DNA of 64,000 nt from Parus major (GCF_001522545.3 NC_031769.1:6664131-6728130); one strand, 5' to 3'; positions 1 through 14,202 are shown, counted from the first letter of the stretch. Numbers and translations: made by a program. The notes: generated by a model from the sequence alone, not told the origin.

Positions 1-3000
1 TCAGAGGGTGAATCCTGGCAGCAAAGCATCCTTTTGAGTTGGATTTACTGTGAAAGAAGGTACAAGCAGGTTGGTACATGGCTGGGCAATGAAGAGGACC
101 ACAGCGACAATTTGGGAAGTGTACCATTAAATAGACAATTTTTTACTATTTTGAGAACATTTAGTGGGTGTCCACATAGTTTGGGACCATCATCCCAGTG
201 AGGTAGGCATGAAAACATAGTGGTTTTTTTTATTATTAGATTTTTTTCTTTTGTCTTACCCTCCACATTCAGCATTTTAATGCTTCTGGAAACCTGAACT
301 GAACAGCTCACAGTGGGTGCTGTTGACTGCAGTGTCCCAGTGGCGTTCTACAGCTCACTTTGATACATTCAGACCTCAAAAGATCTTCATCCTTTGTCAT
401 GTCTTTGTCATCTTTGTCCTTTGTACATACTTTGTACCTACTGGACTTGGTCTAAATAACAAAGTTGATGTCTTTTTCTTCTTTTAATTTATTTCAGTCT
501 TTCTCTTTTGGCTTATGGTTATGGGAAGTGTTTTATTTGAGTTCATCTTCATTGATAAACACTACACATGTCATAAACTTATGAAAGAAAACTTATTCTG
601 TTGGCAGAAGCATTCACTCAAGTCAGACCTGCTTGGACAGGTGGATGAGGGGAGCGTTACATGACTGACTTCAGAAGGGTCGTTCTGGCAAGTGTCACGG
701 AATTGAATTTAAAATGTCAGACACTTGCTCCCGTTATAGCTCCTGCTGGGCACCAAAGCCTGTTGAAAAACCCTAAAAGAAAGCTGGAAAAGGGAGTATT
801 GTAGCAAGTGTCACTGTGTTTTAATTGACTGGTCTGAACAAGGAAATCCACAAAATACTGAGAGGCCAAGTCCTTGCCCTCGGGTAGTTGGCTTCAGGAG
901 AACTTGCAGGTGCCTTCAAAGTGTACATCATGCATCCCTGTTGTCTAAGAAGATAAGAGTCTAATGCAGCTGGTGAAGTTCAGCTTTGAGTTTGAGAGGT
1001 GTAGGTCTGTGTTCAGCTCCACAGGTCAGGGGTTCAAACCTTGCTAACGACTTTTGAAGAAGCAAATCTCACACGTCTATGTCAGAAAGCAGCCCCAGAA
1101 GTTTAACACCGGTGAGTTGTCAGTAACCTATTGAAAAGCAATGGTATGAAGAAGGGAAGGTTTTTGCCTTTGAAAATGCAATCTCCACACCCTGCTGTAC
1201 CTGAAAATGTGCTTTAGCAGTGGTAAAAATGTCACATTGCCACCGACATGCATTGGACAGATCGTCACAGAGCAGACAGGGCTCATTTGGCAAAATGCAG
1301 TAATGGTAGATATTCTCAGCATTCAAAAGACTTCAGCAGAGCTAGAGTTAAGCCAACCCATCAGGGAAGGCTGCTCTTCTTTTCCTTGTCATTGTTCTTC
1401 TCACACTTGTCCACGATTTTCTCCTAAGAAAAGTAGAGAGTGTGGGGAGGTGACTTTCTCTGTAGGGAGAAGACAGGGGAATGAACACATGTCTCAGGTG
1501 TGAAAATGTGTTGTTAGGGAGATAAAGCCATAGGCATGGGCATGTGGAACATGTCAAAACATCTTGACTTGCCTTTCAATCAAAGAACTGTGAAAGCTTC
1601 TGGAAAAAAATCTGTCAGGTATCACCTGAGCTAGCATTACAATGCCTTTTATATATAACTAAATAAAAATAAGGCCAGGGTGCAGTGTTTACTTATTGAT
1701 CTCATGCTGAGTTTTTGGTCAATTCTACATATAGGTAACAATAAGGGTACTTTTGAGCTTTATTTCTAGTAATGATTTTGGGAAGGACTTTCTAATATTT
1801 TACAGGGCACCAATAGCTGCCAGAGGATGAGAAGCATCAGCATAGATGAACCTTCCCAGGACCTGGGCCAAAGGTAGCATGTTGTGATGTTCATTGGCAA
1901 AATGGGAAAGGGCAGCATTGGCCAGGGAATTTGGTAGCAGATTAAGGGGGCTTAAGCAATTTAGAAAGAAGATATGAATACCTCTTCCTTGTGAGAGTGA
2001 GGAAAACCTATTCTACTGTAAATCCTCTGGCATGATGCTGAAAGAAGAGAGTGCTGTACCTCAAGGCACAGTCCTTTAATGAATGAAAAGGATGCTCCTG
2101 CTCTGAGGAGGTTTAGTTCAAATAAAGTTCTAGTTTGGGCTTGTGGAGGATTCAGCCACTTTACTCCTTTGCCCTTCTCCCACCTGTGTCACACATTCCC
2201 AGGTGTACATCTCCTTGTAATAACACTCAGGACAGGAAGAGAATAGCTCAGCTTTCATGTGGTGGTGGAGGATTAAAACAGAAACAGAACCTGAGGGGGT
2301 TGGTATAGTTTTTGTGTTTTGAGAAGCAGCAGCAACAAAAAGAAATGAAAGAAATGAAATGAAAGAAAAATCCAAAAAGACAAAAAGAAATGAAAGAAAA
2401 ATCCACTTCTGTCCCTAGAGATCCAGCAGACAAAACAGACAAGGGATGAGAGGAAAGAGATGCCTGGAGAGGAAAAAGATTGGCCCAAGGTCATAGAGCC
2501 AGGGCAGGGTTTGCTGAGGCTTTCCCTATGCCTATGGTTTGTCTGTTTGTTGGATGTTCTTGACTTAAGATGTCATTTTCAAAGCTGAGTTAGCAGCTGT
2601 AATTGCACTCCAGTCATCTTTATTACATTCTCATAGTTTATTCAGGCAGCCTCTTAGGCACAGCACTTTATGGACCTCTGGAATGGCAGGTGTGTGCTCT
2701 GAGGAGCTCAGTTTAGGCTGCACTTAGCACTGCAAGGTAATGGCAGACAATAAAGCAAAGCAGACAGGTGGGAGGGCTGTAACACTGAATGTGCTGATAT
2801 ATCAAAGGAAAAGTAATGAAATCCTATGTGGGTAGATCATCCTTCATCTGTAAAACAGGACAGTTCTTAGCAAGAGGGAATTACATTTAAATGTAGCTTT
2901 GCCTTCCTAATGTGTTTTGGACATTGTACCTTCTCTCTTGTCTGTGTTGTGATGATGGCTAGACTTTCCCTTGGATCTCAAGTTCAGTGTGGAGAAGAAA

Positions 3001-4186
3001 AGAAGAAGCTTTCAATAATATTTAAGGATAAAAAAAAAAAAAAGAATAAAACCTAAATGTTTGCCTAGCATCAGCTTTCAAAAATTGAATGAGGCTGGAC
3101 CTGAAGTAAAGGTGTGCTGGCCAGTAAGAATGTATGGATAGAAAATTCCGTGCTAAATGTGAGATACTAGTGAACATAAGGAGATTAATGTGCTCAGACT
3201 TTCTGGAGTATCACTGTCCTGCTATACAAAAAGTCAGAAGGGTGAAATTGCATTCACAGCAGTAATTCTATAAATGTGTCTTATGCCTGTTGGAGAATAG
3301 TGATGTCCTTGAGAGAAAAAAAAAAAAGAAAAAAAGCAGGAAGTGATAAAGCCAATTAAACATTAATAATCTGATTGTAGTTGGTGTAGTTGTTCCAAAA
3401 GTCTTTGAATCACTTTGAAGGAAAGGAAAAATCAGAGGATTGGAGGTGAGCAGAAAGCAGACTAAGAAATTGCACTGGTTTATCAAAGGGACAGCATGTC
3501 ATGCTGCCTGATACCTTTCTCTGATAAAGTGATTTTATCCATGGGATTTACCTTCTATAAAAAAAAAAAAATAAAAAAGAAACAACGAAAAAAGCATTTG
3601 AGAAAGTTCCATGTGGGAAACTGCAAGTAAAAACAGAAAACATGAGGACCAGTGCAAGAACTGTACAGTGAAACGACAGAAAGGAAGCTGTAGTAGGTAA
3701 CAGGAGCTATGCCAGTCTCTGGGAAATTACTGACAATCTTTTTCAGTAATCCTTGCAAGATCACTTAATAGACAAATAAAGGAGAAATGGTGAGGAAATT
3801 CCTTCACAAGGTGACTAGGAGACACCATGGCTATGAAAAGATAAATACCTTGGTAGGCTGCAGTGGCACAAGGACCTCCAGTAGAAGTAGGTAAGTAATG
3901 ACCTCACCGTGTAAGACATTGGTCAGGCACCAGGAATTGTAACCTTTTTCTATATAAAATGTAAATGTAAAATTTTGGCCATCTACATTCAAATGAGATG
4001 AATAACAAGGAAGCAGGAAAGTAGAGTGTGTTCCTACCCACTTTCTCAAGAAAGTGTCCTTCATGAAAAGAGAAACATGAAAACTTTATGAAAACTCCAA
4101 CAGCCTGGTAAAAAGGTTTTTACCAGGTGTATGGAAACCATCAATAAATCTGTGATTGATAAGCAAATGCACAGATGGAGACTCAG
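1..4186. other. Non-coding unique DNA
   Basis: No coding exon, RNA gene or confident mobile element was recognised here. Open frames are short and overlap on both strands without domain-like composition. Short A-runs occur near 3031-3044, 3309-3335 and 3559-3577. A tRNA B-box-like decamer at 1031-1040 has no convincing partner box. An imperfect GAAAT-type repeat is listed separately. Confidence 0.6.
2336..2405. repeat. Imperfect purine-rich direct repeat (GAAA/GAAAT type)
   Basis: Two copies of a block that begins AAAAAGAAATGAAAGAAA and ends AAATCCA lie at about 2336-2374 and 2381-2405. The first copy is longer by an extra stretch of GAAAT-like units. This fits slippage in a low-complexity tract. 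The reverse strand is T-rich, which explains the phenylalanine- and serine-rich open frames read there; they are not genes. Confidence 0.7.
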
Positions 4187-4419
4187 GAGAAGAGAAGAGA
4201 AGAGAAGAGAAGAGAAGAGAAGAGAAGAGAAGAGAAGAGAAGAGAAGAGAAGAGAAGAGAAGAGAAGAGAAGAGAAGANNNNNNNNNNNNNNNNNNNNNN
4301 NNNNNNNNNNNNNNNNNNNNNNNAGAAGAGAAGAGAAGAGAAGAGAAGAGAAGAGAAGAGAAGAGAAGAGAAGAGAAGAGAAGAGAAGAGAAGAGAAGAG
4401 AAGAGAAGAGAAGAGAAGA
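4187..4419. repeat. AAGAG pentanucleotide microsatellite with assembly gap
   Basis: A nearly pure AAGAG tandem array (CTCTT on the other strand) runs for 92 bases, is interrupted by 45 N at 4279-4323, and continues for 96 bases. The copies on both sides are essentially perfect, which suggests a young, still-expanding tract. The repeat phase shifts by one base across the gap, so the stated gap length is unlikely to be exact unless the hidden part is interrupted. Lys/Arg/Glu-rich or Ser/Leu-rich frames that cross it are artefacts of the repeat. Confidence 0.97.
4279..4323. other. Assembly gap (45 N)
   Basis: A run of 45 undetermined bases inside the pentanucleotide array. It most likely marks a place where reads could not span or resolve the repeat. 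Confidence 0.99.
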
Positions 4420-6243
4420 TTAATAATACAGGTGAAGGAACACACACAGACTAGCTGGGGATACTCTTTAGTTAGAAATTTCTTACCATCAGAGGAGCAA
4501 GGCTCTGGAACAGTTTCTGGAAGGGGTCAGGATACAAAACCAGACTATTCTGAAGATGGCATATATTTTGTCTGCCTGAAACAGGCAGGGTCAAAACACA
4601 ATGACCTGGGAAATCCCTTCTTGCCCTGCACACCTCAACATTGAAGAGGAATGGATGATGTCATGGATGCATGTAGAGAACTAATCTCCACATGAATTCT
4701 TATTCACTGTCCTCATCTGAGTGGTTTTTTTGGCTCTCATGGCAGTGTTTGAACACTGTCTGACTGAGTTTTGGATGTGATATCTTTTGAAGTAATCTGC
4801 AACCCTTTCTCCCCAGCCCTGAAAGCATGTCATCCATCAGGGAGTACATCCCTGAGCATCCTAGCCTCCAAGGATACATCTCAAAGAGCTGAGTGTCAAT
4901 GGGAGAAGACAATGAATCACTGAGGCATGAAGGCAGGTACGTAGTTGTGAGAGATGCTCTGGTTTATGTGTCTGCAATGGGGAGGAGGAGGTGTGCAGAG
5001 TACAGAAAATAAACTGTAGGACGAACACTGCTTTTATGATTACTAAAAAACTTCACACTCCATCAATTCTAAGACCTCTGGTTCTAAGACCTCCAATATC
5101 TGGGGTTTACAAACAACCATAACTCACTAAACCTTCATGACTCTGGGTCAGAAATGCAGCCCTGGTGATTAGAATTCAGTAGATCTCCATCTCTTTACAC
5201 CATGCTTGGGTCTGACCACACAACCATCCTGATGGCCTTTGGCTTGGACTGTTATTAATTTAGGTACAGCATTTATGTCTGCAAAGCTATCAGTTATCTG
5301 AATAATGTCATATGAAAGGGAAATGCAATTTCATTTAGAGATCTACAGGGATAATTCAGTGTTCCAAATAGCCCCTTGGCAGATCTGCAAATTAAAGGTT
5401 ACTTTCTTCCTCAGTTTAATAACAGAGCTCTCCTTGATGTATCTATCTTAGTAAGAAAATAAAAAATTTCAGAATCGAATTTTGCAACTGCTCACATAAT
5501 ACTTGGATATTTATAAGATATTTAAATATCTTAATATAAGGTATTTATAATCAGAATTATTTCAGCCCTTAGTAAATCTATAACAGTCACTTGCAGGAGT
5601 AGACACTGAGGCTTTTCCTTATGTGAGCTGGAATCAGTGGTCCATTCAAATGCCCCCCAGACACCCCCTAATAGTTGGACTTCGGAGATCTCACTACATA
5701 GGGAGCTACTACAGGTCAAAACCAGGTCCATGATTTTAACTTACATTTGTTTTATGCTGTGTTTCAGAGTATATTTAAAGACATATCCTAAGTTTTTCCT
5801 AGTTAAAACAGATTATCATCTAGTGGAAACAGATCTGTCCCTTCTGTGACGTGCAAAGAGCTGCCAGGTCTGTCTGAACCTCATCCCACCAAGCTTGGAC
5901 CTTAACTGGGCTCCTTGGATGGTCCCATAGGAAAAACAGGAGGAAAGATTTACTTTCGTAAGGCAATGACTTTAAAAGTATTGAGACTGAATAGAATAGG
6001 GCAAGCCTAATTTTCAGTGATTCTCTTAAGTTGTGCTGCCTGTAGTGTCACAACCTTCACTTGGAAGGATGTGAACACATCTTTCTGCTTACCTGGAGGT
6101 AGCACTTAGAGGGAAGAGCAATGCTTGGGAAGCAGAAGGTGGCAACTGCTGGAAGTGAGGAACTGTTTCTTATTCTGGCATTGAACACTTGTAAACTTTC
6201 CTTGTTTTGAATTCTGACCTAAGCAGTTTGTACAAAAAACAGG
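4420..6243. other. Non-coding unique DNA
   Basis: I see no gene here. The stretch is AT-rich, especially at 5440-5560, where a perfect 20-bp AT palindrome lies (listed separately). No known repeat family was recognised. Confidence 0.55.
5514..5533. repeat. Perfect 20-bp palindrome
   Basis: The half-site TAAGATATTT is followed directly by its exact reverse complement. The local sequence is AT-rich, so such a palindrome can arise by chance. It could extrude as a cruciform but nothing else supports a function. Confidence 0.6.
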
Positions 6244-6570
6244 CATAGAATCATAGAAAGGCTTGGGTTGGAAAGGACCTTAATGACCTCTCTGCCATGG
6301 GCAGGGACACCCTCCACTGTCCCAGGGTGCTCCAAGCCCCATCCAACCTGTCCTTGGACACTTCCAGGGATCCAGGGACAGCCACAGCTTCTCCAGTCAA
6401 CATGTTCCAGTGTCTCACCACAAACTTCATTAAAGAACTTCCTCCTAATTTCTAATCAAAATCTTGTCTCTTTTAGTTTAAATTTTTCCCCCTTGTCCCA
6501 TCATTGTCTGCCATGTAAAAGTTGCTCTCCCTCTTTTTACAATCATTTGTATGAAAGTCTTAGAAGAGTT
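6244..6570 (-). mobile_element. CR1 LINE 3' fragment
   Basis: The plus strand shows CATAGAATCATAGAAAGGCT followed by a TTGGAAAGGACCTTAATGACCTC-like block (6268-6290) and the CCATGGGCAGGGACACC and CTCCAAGCCCCATCCAACCT motifs. This is the reverse complement of the 3' end of a chicken-repeat-1 retrotransposon, so the element lies on the minus strand with its 3' end on the left. CR1 copies are normally 5'-truncated because target-primed reverse transcription stops early, and this copy fits that. It fades out near 6550-6570. The fragment is moderately diverged and encodes nothing; the 109-residue plus-strand frame through it is antisense noise. Confidence 0.92.
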
Positions 6571-7480
6571 AGAGAGACATTTGGTAAATTAATCTGAATT
6601 TCTTTCCATGAAGATGGGAAAATTAAAAAATAAAAAAGGCAGGACTCCTTTGCCACTGATAATCATTACCCAGGAAAGTAGCATAACTTCTGGAATAATG
6701 AGTTGTGTTCATTAACATCCGAGCTTCTACACCACAAATTTTTGCCAGAATGGTTTTTTTGCTGGCCAGTGTAATGAGGCTGATTTCCTCTTCACTTTGG
6801 TGTCCAGGCAAAAAGCTCTAGTTCATCATCAGTTACACTGCCATTCTAGTTACAGAGTTTATTGGAAGATTGAGTGGTTGGAGGATAAGAACTGAGACAG
6901 ATTCTTAAAGGACATCACTCAACTTGTCCTCACTGTCTTACTGATGACAATATCAATATCACTTTCTGTGTTCAAGCAGCAAAACTTTGCAGTAGGAGCC
7001 TACAGAGAACTCTGAATCTCCTGATCAGTTATCAGGGCTTTGCACTGTGTCCCTTCCCATCACAGCCATGTCTGCCCAGGTGTCTGAAAATCACTGGCTG
7101 CAGTGGCTCTCTGTAGTGTGCTGAGTGCAGGTGTTTCATTTCTGCTGGTCTCTTGCCTCCTTTCTGGCCCAGCTTCAGGGACTGAAAGCAATGATAACAA
7201 AAAATACCCTGTGTCATTAGCCTGAAAAAATCTTATCATCCCAACCCACTGCTAGAGTTGGAATAGAAGGCTACAGAGATCTCCATCTCAAATGAAAGTT
7301 TGTTCTTATATGTTAACCCTTGTGCTTAAAAATAATTTATGATTTTGATTTGTAAGGCTATTTGTTGTCTGCCATAAAAATAAAAAATACATTTTATATT
7401 ACTCAATTTCCTCAATTTTCATATTGTTGTGACATAGTTGCATTTGTGTGATTTAACCCGCCATTGATAGAAAAAGGAAT

Positions 7481-7534
7481 CATATGCTATTAGTTAAGAA
7501 GAGTTATATGGTATTAGTTAAGTTATATGGTATT
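7481..7534. repeat. Short tandem duplication (about 19-22 bp, 2.5 copies)
   Basis: A unit like TTATATGGTATTAGTTAAG occurs at 7503-7521, preceded by a diverged copy at 7481-7502 and followed by a partial copy at 7522-7534. The first copy has a C where the later ones have G (ATGCTATT against ATGGTATT). This is consistent with local replication slippage. Confidence 0.8.
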
Positions 7535-10500
7535 CCAGAACAAACCCCTAAAACTTCATTAGATGTTGCCCTTTTTTTCTTCCTTAAAATATGTTTCTGT
7601 GTATCAGGCAGAGTATATTTTTTTAACCACTTTTCCTAAAAGCTGGGATTGGTTAGACTTCTCAGAACACACTTATTTAAAGAAATTTTCTTTACCCTAA
7701 GTTTATAACCTGCTAATTTATTATGGGACACAGCTCTCTGCATTCAGGAAAATGAGGATGTTACTGCTGCTTCCTGCCTGTGGCATTTCCTTTCCTTCCT
7801 GGGATGTGAACTTCTCTGGGTCACTATCAAACTACATTTCTGCAGTCTTTTGCTTCTCTGCTTAAAACAGTTTCAGACCAGATCCGAGGAAACACTGAAC
7901 ATTTTAAATTCCTGTTGAAAGGGACATGCACAGTGAGAGTCTTAACACCTACTCAGGTCAGGTACTACTTTGATTCTGCTACAAAAGAGGGAAGCTGTGA
8001 GCTTCAGTTCCCACAGAGTTATTCAGTGTTTATCTCCAAAGGGGTATGACATTTGAAGTGTAGTAACAAGCATCTATCCTCCTAAGCAGACAAAGCTAAA
8101 TGCAAATTTCATGGCAGTGAAAATACAGAATTTCCATTTCATGCTTGGAAGAAGGGGCAGGCTTTGTATGACCTGATCCAATTTCAGAGACTTCCTGAAC
8201 TGATAGATCTGATCCAAATTAGCTGCTGCTGCCCTTGAGTGCCAGTGGTTCTTGTTGTCTGTTTCTGTATTTCTGTCCTGAGATTTGATCCTCTGCCCTT
8301 CCCTGTCTCCCAGCACCGACTCCATTTCAGAGCTTTGCGAAGCTCCCACTTCTGTCCCACATGGCTGCATTTAGCAGCCCACATTACTAGTTTCAACTCC
8401 TGTCTTTGACCACTCCAACCTCTCCAAATTCTTATATCTTTCTATCTGCAACATCAACACCTCTGGTGACCATCCCATGCCAAAATACTTCCCATGGGGA
8501 GCAGCCCTGCTGGCTGGTAGGAATTACCTGGATAGGCTCTAGGAAAGGCAGCAGGTGTTTAAACTGATTTTGTTATTGAGGTGCTCAGCACAAGCTGCTC
8601 CCCCAGATGCAGCTGTTCTGTGATGCCATCAAGGCTCACCTATGCAGGGAAAGGTCATGGGTTTGCCCCTTTGGTTTTGGTGACTAATTTCTTTCCCCAG
8701 ATAAAATCTTATCTTCCCTTTCCCTTTCTGCCAGAAACACATACAGAATTGGCTGGGGCAGGTCCCACATGGTACAGGGCAGCTGCCCAAGGGCACATAG
8801 GACGTCTGTGGTGGAGCAGGAAATCAACCCTCCACCAAAATGGGAAGACTTTTCTTATTTAAACTCAGAGCCAAGGCAAAATTCCAGGCCCCATTACTGC
8901 TGCTGAGGGGAAAAGAAGGGAGCCTTTGCTGACTTCATATAGATGTTGCTGTCCTTAGAGCAGAGAGAAAGCCTGGGGCTGTCACACATGTTAAGAAGTC
9001 TAAAGTCTTGGGGCCCCTCCGTCCTCTCACAGGGACATAGAGTTGCTCTATGGAGCAGAGAGGAGCTTACTATCAATGATGTGCACCAAAGTGTGGGATT
9101 GAAACTTTCCCAGACCCTGATTCCCAGTCATGAAAATGTGGCAACTCCAATCCCAGTTTTTCCACATTTTCCTGAAAAGGTTGGTGTGGAAACCTCCTCC
9201 AAGGCTGCACCAGATTCTCCAAACCATGGATTTGGGACAAAGGAACTCTCCTTTCCTCTCCAGAGGAAGGGTCTGTTCTCCCCACAGTGGCTCACGTAGA
9301 GCAGTATGGAACTCTTCCCACACTCTTCTAAACCTCTGCCTTCCCTTCAGGCAGGACAATGCCACAACCTTCAGTTAAACACTTCCCCAAGCAGCCAGGA
9401 GTGCAGCTGGGTCCTCTCACTGCAGTGCATCTGTTCCCACTAAATGTGAGGTGCTGCCTTGCAAACTCTTCCTCTCTTAATAAATTATTGATGAAGCTTC
9501 TCCCTGACAGATTGCGAAACCAGGGAGCCTTGGGCAATTCTGCTCCTCCCCTAAAATGTTCTAACACTTGTATTTATCTGAAGAACATATGCTTGTTGTT
9601 CCCAATGACTTTGAAGCTTTTTGAGTTGTTGTCTTCTTCAGGAACACAAATACTTTGGCTTCCTGCAGACAGGAGAATCACCTTCCCGTCCTCTACACTT
9701 AATTTTTCATAGTGTTTTTGGAATTTAATTGCAAAATCCTCTACTGGGGATGTGACTGGACTGCTTACTGATGGATTATGAAGTTTTAACTTTGGACTGA
9801 CGGTTGATATTGGTATAAATGCTCAACAAAGAAGCAAGTTAACACAAAACTCTGTTTTGTATTTTGTAAGTTTCTGTACAACTTCACATCTAAGAAGCCA
9901 AAGAGCATTGGATTGCTCAGGTTTTATAAACACAGGAGGTTCTCAGAACAGTAGGAAAACATGAGTTCAATCGAGGTTTTCAAAAATACAGACTCAAATT
10001 AGCCACCTTGGAGTCAGCATGGCAGATATGAGATTCTTGTCAGCACGCCTGGGGGGGCTTGTCTGCCCTGAGTCATCTCTGCATTCCTTAGACCACTAAA
10101 AACATGAGGCAGAGCCGTATCTCTGCTGGAAACTGAGTTCCCCAGGCATGTTCTGACTACAGCAAGTTGCCTTGGGGGTATGTTAGCAGCCAAAACCTGG
10201 CTTATCTCTACAAGCAGACAGAGTAACCTTCAAATGGCAAAAGAGAATATATTTTAATGTTGGTAAAGCCACATGCATTGCTGTCCCAGTCACAACCAAG
10301 GCTGAGCTGGGCTTTGCAGTGCTTTGCAGGTGGGCTTGGGGCAGGTAGGTCTGCTGGGTCATGCCCATGCACAGATCAGGTAATTTTTAAAGGGTTTTAC
10401 TGAGTGCTGGAAGTTGGATTGCAGCTTTTAGAAAGTGGGTTAGCCATCAAACTTTACATTCTTCCCAATTCCCCTCAAGTCATCTTTGTAAAACTCTGCA

Positions 10501-13500
10501 CCCTTTTACTGTGCCAAAAATATTTAAAAATATTCCCTTTTAAGTCAGCAGAATCTCCTGCTATTTCCATACTTACCTTCACCATTATTTTTATCTGCTC
10601 TGTTTTGTGCTTCTAGAACCAGGTAGAACTTTTTGTTCTCTTTGAAAGCTTCAAATGTTCACCTACCAGTCTGCTTTTGTGTTGCCTCCACTGGCTTAAT
10701 GGAGTGGGATCCTTTAAACTCCCCAAGGAAGGGGGTGTAGAAAGGAGGAGGGATGGTAAAAAGCAGGTAGAGTTTGGAGGTTGGGATACACTTTTCAGCA
10801 CTGTTTGTGAGTGTTTATGTATGTTCTCCTTGGAAGCATTCAGATCTGTCTCTGTCAGTTTCTGCATGGTAAGAGCTTGAACCTTTAGGGCTGCATTTTT
10901 GAAATTTGACATTATTTTAATTCCCTAAGCCATCAGTTACCATACCCAAATGGCCATTGTTTCCTTGCACCAGAGAAAAATGCAAGCTCATTTTCCTTCC
11001 ATACCTTTGTCCCAGTGTGCCAATCCTTAGTTTAGGATATGAGGTATCATAAAGTTTATGTAAGACTGTTGTTTGCACTCTGTTTTTCACTATTACTAAT
11101 ACAGACTTTGAAGCAAAGGACATAAATATAAGAAAAAAGATAATAAAATATCATCTGCTTCTTCTGTCTGACATGGTAGTCTGGCTAATTCTTGATTTGT
11201 GGGTAAAATTTAAAGGTACAATCTATGAACCTCATTTTATTTTTACATATCTCCTTTGCAGCATGAGACCTGCATTTAAAACATTCATCCATTGTGGAAA
11301 GCAGATAGGAAAAGCATTGACTGCTGGCTAAAATGGATATTCCCAACCATCAGATAAAATGAATCTCTCTTTTTATGAGATGTCTACATCTTCATCAAAG
11401 CTACATCCAGTTCACCCTCCTTCATCCTAAATTGCAACCATTTTATAAACACTTGGGAAGGATGGATAATACTCTAAAGAAACTACCTGGAGTGTCCCAG
11501 GGCAGCATCTGTGGCTGCAGTTACCTTCCTGGTGAAATAATCTCATCTCTCATCTCTCAAAGGTTATAGTTTTCAGTGACAGGATCCTTTAAAGCCTTCT
11601 GTAAGGGTTAGGAGCTTTTAGAGGTCTTGCACTCTAATTGGGACTTCTTTAGGTGAGTTTTTTTTACATTACCAGAGAATGCTTTTTAAGTCACAACTGA
11701 AATGATCATGTGAAGGGCAGTGACAGAAATGGGACCACAGATTCACCTGTTAGAGATATGGCAAACCACTGTCTCTAACTAACTGTGAACATGGTTTCTG
11801 GGCCCTGATCTTGGGAACAAGAGGCTTATTTCTGAAACTAATATTGTAAGATTAATCTGAAGTAAATCCGCCAGTCCAAACACCTCAAAATAAATATTTT
11901 CTCATTCATTGGACAGAGTCTGGGAAAGAGTTTCCAAACATTCTGGACCACAGGAAGGTCTCAGCCCCAGGTGTACCTCACCCATTCATGCCCCTGGTGA
12001 AAGATTTGCAGAGGCAGCAGGGAGCAGCTGTGTCCAGGACCTGTGGCACCCTACAAACCATAACTGGGGTGTTCCTGTGGCTGGGCCCCATGGACATGAG
12101 CTGAACAAACTGAATACAAACCAACATTGAATGACAGTCATGGTCAAGATTTTGCAGCCTGAAATGCAGGTGCTTCATTCCAGGAACTTTTCCAAAACTG
12201 TAAGAGTGATTTCACTGCTGGTCTTGTGCCTCAATATCCTCAGATTTGGCACTTTAAACTGTGGAGTAGGATGGGAGACAAGGGCCAGCAGTGGTCCATG
12301 CTGGTACCACACACAGCACAGGGCAGCGCTGTGGGGAGGTGCCAGCTGTGGTCTGGCAGCAGTAGAGCTGCTCAGGCTGAGGTCCTGCTGACCTCTCTTG
12401 CATTCCCACAGGATTTATTAACTCAGGTTGTAGCAGATCTGCACCATTTCTTATTTCTGGTACTAACATGGTAGAGCTCAGGGCTTGGGGGGCCACTTGG
12501 TGGTCAGCACTTTAGGAACTTTTGAAGATGATACCCTTGAAGCTCAAACTCCTGCCTGGTAGGTGTGGAGTGTTAGTTAGCAAGGATGACAAAAAGGATT
12601 TCTGGAAACTTCCTAATTCACACAAAAACGGTGCCACTGTGTGTTTCATTTCCACACTGAGCTCTGGAACAACTAGTTACAAAAAATATTTGGTTGGTTC
12701 TGGGTCATCAAGTCCAGACACTTTTCACCTTTGTGAGCATTGTAAATCCTGTTCATAATCTGACAAACTCTATTTTGAGATCATCTAGATTGCCTTTCCT
12801 CCATTTCAGCAAGGCATTCAGAAGCCCCACTATTCTAAACAGAAACTGCCATATGATTCTCAGCCCAAATTTACTGACAGCTAAGTCCTTGTTCCAGCAT
12901 TTCCTTTAATAGTCCTCCCTCTAGGGTTTATACCCAATCTATCATCTCGCATTTTACAGAATGAGCATCTCTCTTTCATTTTTTAAACCAAACAAGTTAA
13001 ATATACGATAAACAGCTTTAGAGTGAGATGAGATCAGACTTATAGTCTCATGGAATTGCACAGCAAGTCTTAAGCACCTCTTTCAAATCATCTTTTTTGT
13101 TCTAGAGTGCAGTGTTAAATCTGAAGTTATGTAGTGAAGTATTAAACACAGGGATTTGTTTATTCCTGTGGGAAAATACCTGCCATGCTGTGCCATTACT
13201 GGAAATATCACATCTGAAAAGTTCCTGGCTCACAGTGATTATTTTCATGCTGAATTCCCTCTTCCCCCCAGCCACGCTATTTTTCTTGTGGGGCTATTCC
13301 CAATCCAGCAAGCTTTTTATAGTTCCTGCTGTTGGGGTAGGATTTTCTGCTCTGGGCTTCTTCCCCAGCATTCTGGGCTAGGGATTTTTCAGTACCCTGG
13401 GTATACTGTGATCCCTGGACTTGGCTTTTATCTGGGATGTGACTTTAATCTTCTACCTGTGCTCCATTACTCTGATTGCCTCAGCTTTACAAGCAATCCT

Positions 13501-14202
13501 GCCTATTTCTTATTAAAACAAGAAATGTAATGCTTATTTAATATTTTATCTAAAACTTTAATCCCCTCTTAATCCATACTGTGTTTGTCCCTTTTCTTCT
13601 TCCTTTTAGGTAGACACCTTTCACCAGAAATAACTCAGTTTGACTGCTGGGGTTTCTCATCCTGTTGACAGCATTAACAGATCAGATGTTTTGCTGATGA
13701 TTCTGATATGATGGTCCCAATTTATTTTTCTTGTTGGGTTACAGGAGTCATTTTCTAAAATTGAATAAACAAGAACTCTTTACCTGTAAACAGAAGTTAA
13801 TTGGTAGTGGAATAATTTAGAGATGATATCACAGTGCCCTTCTGGCACAGGATGCACCATCTCTTTCATGCTCATTGATCCTGTTTAATTCCCCTGGCAT
13901 TCAGACTGCAGCTTCCATCAGACCTCTGGAGCCCACCATGCACAGGTCACTGTGTCTGACACCTGCATTTCATTTAACATCCCTCACAAGTGGCTGTCCC
14001 TTGATTGCTCATTTCCCTCACTCCCACCTTATGCAACAAGCTGGGTGGGTGGGCAGCATCCTGCCTAGGTGTGCACCTTCTACAGGGCTCTCTCATGTCA
14101 CCATAGCAAAACTAAATGCTGCTGCTTTGATCCAGTTTAATCAGGTGTCTCAATTTTGTGAGCATTAAAACCGTTCAAAGTATTTTCATGTAACTCTGAC
14201 AC

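Noticed and set aside
958..1060. Possible tRNA-derived SINE: B-box-like GGTTCAAACC at 1031-1040
   Set aside because: No matching A box at the right distance, no cloverleaf fold and no A-rich or CR1-like tail.
4061..4644. Several long frames rich in Arg/Glu/Lys or Ser/Leu/Phe across 4187-4419
   Set aside because: They are translations of the AAGAG microsatellite and run through the N gap.
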